Shown in pieces: positions 34,254-41,298 of a DNA stretch of 41,298 nucleotides. The DNA comes from Pseudarcicella hirudinis. Lineage in GTDB: Bacteria; Bacteroidota; Bacteroidia; Cytophagales; Spirosomataceae. The number at the start of each line of letters is the position of its first letter. Positions within the stretch are counted from its first letter, which is position 1. The notes beneath the pieces were generated by a model. The model worked only from the letters and a program-made list of their open reading frames with translations, had not been told where the DNA came from and searched no databases. A program made the position numbers and the translations under genes. Where the stretch lies: positions 1 to 41,298 of the forward strand of contig NZ_FOXH01000020.1 of assembly GCF_900115665.1 (NCBI RefSeq). Direction: 5' to 3'.

Positions 34254-37200
34254 TTAAGTTCCCACTTCTTCCAGTTTTACATTTCCTGTTCTTTTTAAAG
34301 AGCCCCAGTTCATGAGTTCTCCTTTAATAGCCTTGACAATGGCTTTGATTAAGACCCAGTACATCAACTGTCTGTAGGCAAATCTTTGCGGGAATAACAA
34401 TTTCAACCGATTCATATTTTCATTCTCAAAGCTAAAAGCCAGTGCCGAACCTATGGTATCAACTATTAAGAAAATGAGATAATAGACAAGTATGGTTTTC
34501 CAGCTTCCTGCCAGTAATGAAACTAACATTACCATATCGGCAACCGGACCCAGTAATGGAATGATAATCTGAAAAATGAGAAGATTGGGTAAGGCGACGA
34601 TACCAAGATTTCTGTATTTCGGATTGAAACAGGCATGTCTGTGTTTCCAGAATGACTGTATAATGCCGAATGTCCAGCGGAAACGCTGTTTTAAAAACAT
34701 ATTGACGCTTTCCGGTACTTCGGTAAATGCTTTCGCTTCAGAGCAATAGCGTACGGTATATCCCTGTTTCAGAATTCTGATGGTAATGTCGCAGTCTTCG
34801 GCAAGGGTATCGGTGGTAAATAATCCGGCGTCAATCATTACTTCTTTTCTGAAAGCACCGATTGCACCCGGAATAACACAAATACAATTGAGAAAATCGA
34901 AGGCTCTTTTGTCAAAATTCTGTGCTGTAATATATTCAATAGACTGCCATTTAGTGAGCCAGTTCATTTCATTTCCTACCTTCACATTTCCGGCAACGGC
35001 TCCTACTTCTTCATCCTCAAAATAAGCAATCATAAGAGGAATTGCATCAGTTTTAAGCTGGGTATCGGCATCGATACAGACCATTATGGCACCGCTTGCC
35101 TGTTGGATACCAAAGTTTAAGGCCGAGGCTTTTCCGCCATTTGCCTTGGTTAATATTTTGACAAGAGGGTTATTGCTGAAAGAATTCTGAACCAGTTCCA
35201 GGGTATTATCTTTCGAGCCGTCATTTACAAAAACGATTTCAAAGTCATCATAACGGGTTTTTAATAAATTACTGATGGTTCTGACGACATTGATATTTTC
35301 ATTATAAGCGGGCACAATAATGCTCACTTTAGGCTTTATACCAGGTGCCCGTTGTGGGGAATTTATCTCTTTCTTTTTCTGAATAATGGCAAAAAAAGCG
35401 ACGAAAAGCATTCTTCCTATCGACAGTAATATAGCAGTGAAAAAGATAATGGCAAGGGATTGCTCAATCCAGTAAACTCCGGTTGCGGTAAACCAGTTGA
35501 ATCTTGAAAACCAGAAATCCTCCCCGTTTTTAATTGCAGGCATAATATCCTCTTTTCTTTTGCCAAGCAGCTGAGAGACACTGATAAACTGATATCCCTG
35601 AGATTTAAAATAGTTAATGATTTTTGGCAAAGCTTTTACCGTAGCAGAACGATTGCCTCCGGCATCATGCAGGAGAATGATGTTTCCATTATTTTTCTCA
35701 CTGATAATCTTATTAAAAATCTGCTCAGCAGTAATGTTTTCTTTCCAGTCTGTCGGGTCTATACTTTCTCCGACGGTAATATAATTATCGCCTCTTCCCA
35801 TAGCAACCGGCGATAATTCCTGAATGGTTTGTGGTTCTGAGTCGGCATTGTAGGGTGCACGGAACAGTACGGTCGAGTGTCCGGTTACACTTTCAATTAG
35901 TCTTCGGGTAGTATTCAATTCAATCCGGACTCTTTCCTGAGAAACTTCTGCCAGGTTAGGATGAGTAAAAGTATGATTCCCGATTTCGAAGCCATCATCA
36001 TATATACGCTTAAGAATCGGGATATTATTCTGAGCAGCCATACCTACTATAAAAAAGGCAGCAGGGACATTTTCTTTCTCAAGAATATCTAAAATAGCCG
36101 GGGTATAACGGTTATCCGGGCCATCGTCAAATGTGAGCAGTAACTGTTTGGGACTGGCTTTTCCATACTTCTTAATTACATAGGAAGTGGGTAGTTCCTG
36201 ATAAGTTTGTTCTGCGATCAGTTTATCGGTTGAATCTAATTTTACGCTGATTATTCCTTTTTTCGGGGAACTTAGTACATCAAGTACTTCTCCTTCTCCG
36301 ATGTAATCAAAATTATTACTTGGATGAACAATCTCCATATTTTCGAGAAAAGCAGGCGTAAATCTGGCAAGGTTTAAATCGAGCGATTGTTTATAAAAAC
36401 TCCATATCCGGTGGTCTTCAGATCCTAAACGCCATAAAGCTGTTCCTGAAAGGGCATAGTCTGCGGAGGCTCTCATTGCATTATAACAGGTGCCGGCATC
36501 TGTAAAATATACCTGATGTTTTAAATTGTTGTCGTCGTAATAGTCGAAGTTTAAATTGTAGTTATGATTATCAAACTTTATTTTTCCCTCTGATTCTTTG
36601 GCAGTAGTAATGGCTTCCTGATAAGTAATGTCTGTACCAATGCCTCCGTTAAACCAATCGTATCCATAAGCGGCGAGACATAGAACCAACTTTTCGGAAG
36701 GTACCTGAGAAGCCACATATTCTATGGCTGATTCTACCCATTTATGCTCTGCAATTGGTCCGGGAGTACTTGATTCATAATGCTGGTCATAGGCCATTAT
36801 GAAAAGGAAGTCATTGTTTTGAGACAGTTCTCTGAGATTATAATCAGGATTAAACGGGGCAATATCCTGGGTAACAAGATAACCTTTGGCATGGAGAGCC
36901 TGATATATTTCTTTTTGAAATAATGATAAATTTTCATCCGATGATTCTTTCAAATCCTCAAAATCTACATTAACTCCCTGAAAATCATATTTGTCTAAAG
37001 CAGCTAAAACACTATTGATAAATACTTTGCGATTGGCTGCAGAAGAAATTATTCTATGGACGTTTTCTCCTCTCCATCCGTTTTTCCAGAAATTGGAGAT
37101 CATAGGAATAATTTTAATATGCTTAGATTTCATGATGCGATATGCTTTGGCATCAATGTCTATTGCCACCTCATTTTTATCAGAAACAAAAAACCATTCA

Positions 37201-37607
37201 GGCAATACCATATTCATTTTATCGATATTATCTCTGAGAGAATAAAATGACTGAATGTCCCAGTTGACATAAAATCCGGCTCTGATCTGGTGACTTTTTT
37301 CTTTAAATAACTGATGTTTTGAATCACGTAAAATTTGTGAAGGCTTTGTTTTCTGACAGGCCAGATGATATAAGTGGCTTTCTGCCGACTCCAACACTGA
37401 AACGGGTTTGTCCGGAGAAAGTAATTTCTTGTAAAGCTCATTTTTATTAATCAAATGAGGTAAAGAAATCTCGGATTTATCAAAAATAGCCATCAGTAAG
37501 ACCGAAAAAGAAAATACGGTAAGCAATACTAATGTAATGAGAACCAACAGAAAACTTCTCCAGCGTTTGGCGTTCTGACTTTGAAATATTTGTGTTGTGG
37601 AAGGCAT
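34254..37607 (-). CDS. Trifunctional GH18-like hydrolase / NodB deacetylase / GT2 synthase
   Basis: 1117 residues. A positive N-terminus and one helix (18-42) place what follows in the periplasm: a GH18-type TIM barrel (about 105-405, GVNVDFED at 211-218 with the catalytic-type Glu217) and a polysaccharide deacetylase (about 485-690: TFDDGPD 492-498, HTFTH 545-549, RAPY 583-586, LLHD 645-648). A helix at about 712-742 returns to the cytoplasm for a processive GT2 (VNDGS 794-798, DADT 846-849, EDCD 937-940, QRFRW 974-978), with membrane helices after about 1000. It could polymerise, deacetylate and trim a beta-1,4/1,6 N-acetylhexosamine polymer. It follows the barrel gene by 41 bp. Confidence 0.9.
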   Translation of the reverse strand: MPSTTQIFQSQNAKRWRSFLLVLITLVLLTVFSFSVLLMAIFDKSEISLPHLINKNELYKKLLSPDKPVSVLESAESHLYHLACQKTKPSQILRDSKHQLFKEKSHQIRAGFYVNWDIQSFYSLRDNIDKMNMVLPEWFFVSDKNEVAIDIDAKAYRIMKSKHIKIIPMISNFWKNGWRGENVHRIISSAANRKVFINSVLAALDKYDFQGVNVDFEDLKESSDENLSLFQKEIYQALHAKGYLVTQDIAPFNPDYNLRELSQNNDFLFIMAYDQHYESSTPGPIAEHKWVESAIEYVASQVPSEKLVLCLAAYGYDWFNGGIGTDITYQEAITTAKESEGKIKFDNHNYNLNFDYYDDNNLKHQVYFTDAGTCYNAMRASADYALSGTALWRLGSEDHRIWSFYKQSLDLNLARFTPAFLENMEIVHPSNNFDYIGEGEVLDVLSSPKKGIISVKLDSTDKLIAEQTYQELPTSYVIKKYGKASPKQLLLTFDDGPDNRYTPAILDILEKENVPAAFFIVGMAAQNNIPILKRIYDDGFEIGNHTFTHPNLAEVSQERVRIELNTTRRLIESVTGHSTVLFRAPYNADSEPQTIQELSPVAMGRGDNYITVGESIDPTDWKENITAEQIFNKIISEKNNGNIILLHDAGGNRSATVKALPKIINYFKSQGYQFISVSQLLGKRKEDIMPAIKNGEDFWFSRFNWFTATGVYWIEQSLAIIFFTAILLSIGRMLFVAFFAIIQKKKEINSPQRAPGIKPKVSIIVPAYNENINVVRTISNLLKTRYDDFEIVFVNDGSKDNTLELVQNSFSNNPLVKILTKANGGKASALNFGIQQASGAIMVCIDADTQLKTDAIPLMIAYFEDEEVGAVAGNVKVGNEMNWLTKWQSIEYITAQNFDKRAFDFLNCICVIPGAIGAFRKEVMIDAGLFTTDTLAEDCDITIRILKQGYTVRYCSEAKAFTEVPESVNMFLKQRFRWTFGIIQSFWKHRHACFNPKYRNLGIVALPNLLIFQIIIPLLGPVADMVMLVSLLAGSWKTILVYYLIFLIVDTIGSALAFSFENENMNRLKLLFPQRFAYRQLMYWVLIKAIVKAIKGELMNWGSLKRTGNVKLEEVGT

Positions 37608-37648
37608 ATCTTTAAAATTCTGAAGTCAAAGAGAGATTATGTCTGGTA

Positions 37649-38533
37649 CTACCACTTTATATTGTAAACGAAATCAAGGGTGAAATATCCAAAAGGTTTC
37701 AAATGTTCATCAGGAGAGCCGTTTAAAGGGAAAGCATACCTGTATGCGCCGGTAATTTCAGTATTGTTCCATTTAAGATACAGAGGGGCAGAGAGCTCGT
37801 AATCCTGTACCTGAAACGGGTCATTAATAAGGGTAGTTGCTGTTTTTTTACCTTTTTTATTACTCAGGTAATTTGGTGCGCTAATTACTGAAAGAGAAGA
37901 CTGATTAGCCATAATAAAAGTAAATCCGGGCTGAAACTTCAGTTCGGAAGTTTCGGCTTCATTTGAGTAGAGGGGAATATCTCCGGCTATCTGAAAGGTT
38001 AATTGAGAGAGATGCTGGTCGCCCCACATATATTCATAGGTTCCGGAAACATTCCAATAGCCGAAATCATAGGTCATATCGGCAGCCAGGTAGTTTTTCA
38101 GCGGATTTTGTTCTTCTACATTATTTTCATTCCAAAGCCATCGTTCATAATTAAAGGAAGCATACAGATTTTTGACGATTTCTTTCTCATAACCGATGCC
38201 CAGGTCAAGCTTGGCTAGTTTATTATCCATTCCACTCCAGTAATATCCTGTGGCATTCAATACAAATCCGGTTTTAGAAATATATTTTGCCATCGGCATG
38301 AAGCCATATTGATTAATGCCAAAGGTTCTTCCCCGGTAATTGACAATATTCATATAGCTGGTTCCTACTTGCAGGGTGGACTGAGGAGTTTCTGTCGAAT
38401 CTGATTGGATATGACCAGAGAGTAATTCTCCATTGGACGCTAAACCAGCATACAGAAGCATGATGGTTTTCAAATACGAGACTAATAACATTTTTAAGAA
38501 AATTATGGGCGTTATTAAAGAGGAATCATGCAT
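37649..38533 (-). CDS. Outer-membrane beta-barrel protein, probable polymer exporter
   Basis: 294 residues; the ATG at 38491 (MLLVSYLKTIMLLYAGLASN) is an alternative start that still gives a signal peptide. The rest is strand-rich with regular aromatic ends: GYYWSGMDNKLAKLDLGIGY, NLYASFNYERWLW, YFTLDFVYNIKW at the C-terminus, consistent with a YaiO-type barrel of about 12 strands. It is the first gene of the operon with the trifunctional synthase. By analogy with PgaA it may pass the polymer across the outer membrane, but it lacks the TPR domain of PgaA. Barrel call is good; exporter role is inference. Confidence 0.75.
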   Translation of the reverse strand: MHDSSLITPIIFLKMLLVSYLKTIMLLYAGLASNGELLSGHIQSDSTETPQSTLQVGTSYMNIVNYRGRTFGINQYGFMPMAKYISKTGFVLNATGYYWSGMDNKLAKLDLGIGYEKEIVKNLYASFNYERWLWNENNVEEQNPLKNYLAADMTYDFGYWNVSGTYEYMWGDQHLSQLTFQIAGDIPLYSNEAETSELKFQPGFTFIMANQSSLSVISAPNYLSNKKGKKTATTLINDPFQVQDYELSAPLYLKWNNTEITGAYRYAFPLNGSPDEHLKPFGYFTLDFVYNIKW

Positions 38534-38831
38534 TTGGATTCATTCCGGCGCGGATGGTTTAATCGGGTTATTTCTTCTTAAGTAGTTTATTGTTTTGCTT
38601 TCAGTTATCAATAGTTTGGAGGAAATTATAAGGAAGAATTAATGAAATTGAAAACAGAAAATGAGGAACTCTGCATAGTTGCCGGCTGTTATCCTAAGCT
38701 TTTAGAGCGTTGATGATTTAAAGGAAATGTTTATATATCTTTCTCCTGATTCAAAATGGGGATTATAAATTTTCGACGTATTTTTACATTTCCTGACTAC
38801 CCTCTTAATAGCCATTCCCAAATTGAACCAA

Positions 38832-39920
38832 ATGGAAAATTGGAAAGCTGTAATGTTTTTACTGGCCTTCGGGCAAGGAATATTTCTGAGTTTCGCCCTG
38901 ATTGTAAAAGGTTTTAAACGGCAGTGGTCTAATTTCTTTTTAGGACTCATTTTTTATACCCTTGCGCTTGAGCTACTCAATGCCTGGGGCATTCAGGTAC
39001 AATACCATAAATCAGCAGATGCTTTTCCCTTTTGGAATTTCCAGACATATTTAATACTTCCGCCTTCTTTATGGTTTTTTGCCCGGTTTACAACTACTCC
39101 TGACTATATGTTTAAAAGGAAGTACTGTTTTTTTTACCTGCCGGCTTTGATCGAAATAACAGTACGTAATGGTTGGAGTCTTTATCATTATTTTACCGGT
39201 AAAAACCTGCCGTTTTTGCTTGATATTCCTATCTGGTTTTTTGTTACAGAAATCCTGCCGATTATCAGTATGGCTATCGTTGTCTGGATTTATGCCCGCA
39301 AATTGTTGCATTTTCACCAATTATGGACAGAGCAGTCTTCCCGTTTAAATCTTTCACAATATCTGAGACTTTACGGACTGTGTATTTTCTTACTGGCTTT
39401 AACGCTATTATGGGCCGCAGGTGTGGTGTTAAATCTGCCCGTGTTTGCTACCATTGAAGCTGTTTTGACAGTGTTCCTTTTTGTTTTTGGTTACATCGGA
39501 TATATAGATGCTGCTTTTTTCACCTTGCCTGTGTTAGCCGGGATAAAACCTTCTGAAAAACCAGAATTTGCTCATTATGATGATGAACATCAGTTAGAAC
39601 GCCTCATGGTTATTTTTAAAGAAGATGCGATATATACCCAATCGAAGCTCACTTTAGAAGAAGTAGCCGGGAAGTTGCGTTTACCACCCAGGTATGTGTC
39701 ATATCTGATCAATACGAAATGTAATTCCAATTTTAATAATTTTATCAATGGTTTTAGAGTTGAAGAAGTGATCCGCAAACTAAACGACCCTAAAGAACAG
39801 CACAAGACGCTTCTGGCTTTGGCATTAGAGTCTGGATTTAATTCAAAATCCACCTTCAATCAGGTATTTAAACAACATACCGGAAAATCTCCTTCACATT
39901 ACATGATGACGCAAAAATAG
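38832..39920 (+). CDS. AraC family regulator with seven-TM N-terminal sensor (second copy)
   Basis: 362 residues from the ATG at 38832; a TTG 9 bp upstream is less likely. About seven hydrophobic segments in residues 5-220, then a linker and an AraC domain with two helix-turn-helix units (LEEVAGKLRLPPRYVSYLIN and LALALESGFNSKSTFNQVFK) ending TGKSPSHYM. It has the same architecture as the protein encoded at 14090-15232. It is divergent from the exopolysaccharide operon (298 bp apart), making that operon a candidate target, and is followed 149 bp later by the DUF4932 gene. Confidence 0.88.
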   Translation: MENWKAVMFLLAFGQGIFLSFALIVKGFKRQWSNFFLGLIFYTLALELLNAWGIQVQYHKSADAFPFWNFQTYLILPPSLWFFARFTTTPDYMFKRKYCFFYLPALIEITVRNGWSLYHYFTGKNLPFLLDIPIWFFVTEILPIISMAIVVWIYARKLLHFHQLWTEQSSRLNLSQYLRLYGLCIFLLALTLLWAAGVVLNLPVFATIEAVLTVFLFVFGYIGYIDAAFFTLPVLAGIKPSEKPEFAHYDDEHQLERLMVIFKEDAIYTQSKLTLEEVAGKLRLPPRYVSYLINTKCNSNFNNFINGFRVEEVIRKLNDPKEQHKTLLALALESGFNSKSTFNQVFKQHTGKSPSHYMMTQK

Positions 39921-39966
39921 TGCGTCTTTCCGGCTGATGAATTTTAGGCTTTATCGTAAAAAGAAT

Positions 39967-39988
39967 GTCCGGAAACATGATTTCGGAC
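39967..39988. terminator. Possible weak terminator after the second AraC gene
   Basis: GTCCGGAA (39967-39974) pairs with TTTCGGAC (39981-39988) over 8 bp with one G-U and a 6-nt loop, 46 bp after the AraC stop. No T-run follows. Confidence 0.35.
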
Positions 39989-40069
39989 TTCCGAAAAAGC
40001 GTTCTCAGGCGCATGAGGTTATTGGAATAGCTTGTTTTGCATTTTATCAATAAGTTTAACCTTTTACTC

Positions 40070-41197
40070 ATGCAAAAGAAACTATTCTTCGTGGTGGCGT
40101 TATTCTGGACCCCACTTACTTTTTGTCAGCAATCCGGTAAGCATTCGATTCAGGTGCAACTCAACAGAAATGTGGAATTATTAGGGTTTGTCTATTTCTT
40201 AGGTTATGAAGGAAATCAATCTGAGACCGATTTAACGTATTCTATAGAAAAAAAGAAACGATATGCCTATGGACTTAGTTTGTACCAGCAATATAAAACC
40301 TATAAGAACAGCAAACCTCTATCAGTTATAGTAGGCTTTGCCGAGAATATCTGGCTGGACTATTTAATAAGCCTGCTCATCCAGCTTGAGGATTTTCCTT
40401 ATGCCAGGCTATCAAATCAAGTAGATGAGAAGTATTATCTGCGTTTTTCTCCTGCCAATGATCCGGTTGAAGCCAGATATAATGTTTCTCTTTTTATTGA
40501 TGCCATGAATAAATTATACAGGGAAGTAGATTTTGATAAATACTTCAGCCGGTATCAGAAAAAGTATGAAAATGCGATAGCACAGGTAAAAAATTCTCTG
40601 CCTGACAAACGATTTATTCCTGCAATGGAAAATTTTTACGGACAAAGTATGGACTATTATTTCTTAATTCCCAGTCTGACTATTCCGGCAGGAATGGGTT
40701 TTGGCGTTAAGTATAGCTTAGCTGATACCACAAGAGCATTTCATGTTTTCGGTACTTTCGGTCTTCAGCATTTTGCGGATGATACAGACTTAGATATGGG
40801 TTTTAATGACAGGACACACCTGCTTGAATTAAGTACCCATGAGTTTGGGCATTCTTTTGTTAATCAGGCTGTAGACAAAGTGCCGGAAGAACTGATTGCT
40901 AAAACCGAAAAACTTTTTGAGCCTATAAAAAGTGCAATGTCAAATCAGGGTTATACCGGGTGGAAGGCATGTTTGTATGAACACTTTGTCCGGGCAGGAG
41001 AGGTGATGATTGCCCGAAATCTCGGTAATATTTCTGAGGCAGAGCGTTTAAAAATCAATTATATAGAAGACCGCAAATTTGTATATCTGCCTGTTATTCT
41101 TGAGGAGTTTGAAATGTACAATAAGTCAAAACTTTATTCTTATACGCAAACGGTAGAGAACGCTATGAGAAAGTTGTTTAAAAAGGTTTCTGAATAA
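40070..41197 (+). CDS. DUF4932 exported metalloprotease-like protein
   Basis: 375 residues from the ATG at 40070, which gives a signal peptide (MQKKLFFVVALFWTPLTFCQ); an upstream Met adds 11 unlikely residues. The zinc-protease motif HEFGH (His257, Glu258, His261) is intact and lies in STHEFGHSFVNQAVDK; EHFVRAGEVMIARN downstream offers a third ligand. The overall pattern fits DUF4932, found mostly in Bacteroidota and not functionally characterised. It lies downstream of an AraC regulator and is followed by the dispersed repeat. Confidence 0.85.
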   Translation: MQKKLFFVVALFWTPLTFCQQSGKHSIQVQLNRNVELLGFVYFLGYEGNQSETDLTYSIEKKKRYAYGLSLYQQYKTYKNSKPLSVIVGFAENIWLDYLISLLIQLEDFPYARLSNQVDEKYYLRFSPANDPVEARYNVSLFIDAMNKLYREVDFDKYFSRYQKKYENAIAQVKNSLPDKRFIPAMENFYGQSMDYYFLIPSLTIPAGMGFGVKYSLADTTRAFHVFGTFGLQHFADDTDLDMGFNDRTHLLELSTHEFGHSFVNQAVDKVPEELIAKTEKLFEPIKSAMSNQGYTGWKACLYEHFVRAGEVMIARNLGNISEAERLKINYIEDRKFVYLPVILEEFEMYNKSKLYSYTQTVENAMRKLFKKVSE

Positions 41198-41207
41198 TGA
41201 AGTTTGT

Positions 41208-41234
41208 AACCACATAGGATCATAGGGCACATAG
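41208..41234. repeat. Dispersed repeat, copy 2
   Basis: Begins AACCACATAGG and ends GCACATAG; 22 of 27 bases match the copy at 33130-33156. Located 10 bp after the DUF4932 stop codon. Confidence 0.75.
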
Positions 41235-41281
41235 TATGGGATGGGTTTGGATTGTTTGGTTTTTTGTATTCCATTCATTGT

Positions 41282-41298
41282 AACCACATAGGATCATA
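41282..41298. repeat. Dispersed repeat, copy 3, cut by window end
   Basis: AACCACATAGGATCATA is identical to the first 17 bases of copy 2 and lies 74 bp downstream of it, preceded by TTGT as in copy 2. The rest is outside the window. Confidence 0.75.

Noticed and set aside
37649-38533. PgaA orthologue
   Set aside because: Only a barrel of about 270 residues is present, without the large TPR domain; only an analogous role is suggested.

Overview
The window looks like chromosomal DNA of a Bacteroidota bacterium, most likely a Sphingobacteriaceae member (Pedobacter or Mucilaginibacter type). This rests on low GC, many outer-membrane barrel proteins, a carboxypeptidase-regulatory-like/TonB-type receptor, seven-TM AraC regulators, an ECF sigma/anti-sigma pair, families such as DUF4097, DUF4386, DUF4932 and DUF6326, and promoters fitting the Bacteroidota -7 consensus TAnnTTTG. 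Genus is inference. No rRNA, tRNA, integrase, transposase or CRISPR array was seen.

Layout. 1-1366: 3' part of a GH19-like lysozyme/chitinase gene, then a secreted SH3-domain protein and a terminator. 1620-4321: YCII protein, DUF2809 membrane protein, secreted thioredoxin, family 2 glycosyltransferase. 4537-6035: TetR regulator and SDR oxidoreductase sharing three copies of a GGAAC-type palindrome placed on both promoters. 6184-8143: MetR-like LysR regulator coupled to a GNAT acetyltransferase, divergent from a rhodanese, with a perfect match to the MetR box between them. 8175-13899: outer-membrane receptor, then an ECF sigma / anti-sigma / DUF4097 / DUF4097 operon. 14090-19051: seven-TM AraC regulator, a poorly coding stretch with two tiny genes, and a CPBP protease / DUF6326 / DUF4386 membrane-protein group. 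19228-28614: heavy-metal module with a response regulator and kinase, MgtC protein with a structured leader, CzcB/CzcA/CzcC-like RND pump and a PorT-like barrel. 28783-33123: beta-helix carbohydrate-active protein fused to PDZ, and a serine hydrolase with TPRs. 33130-33430: dispersed repeat head plus a 17-bp tandem array. 33608-38533: methyltransferase, then a two-gene exopolysaccharide locus. 38832-41298: a second seven-TM AraC regulator, a DUF4932 metalloprotease-like protein, and two more copies of the dispersed repeat.

The strongest candidate for an unusual system is 34254-38533. One 1117-residue protein carries a GH18-type hydrolase domain, a NodB deacetylase domain and a processive GT2 synthase, ordered so that the first two face the periplasm and the third the cytoplasm. 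The gene just upstream in the operon encodes an outer-membrane barrel. Together they could be a compact counterpart of the PgaABCD system for partly deacetylated poly-N-acetylglucosamine. The clearest regulatory circuits readable from the DNA are the TetR/SDR operators and the MetR-type box at the rhodanese promoter.
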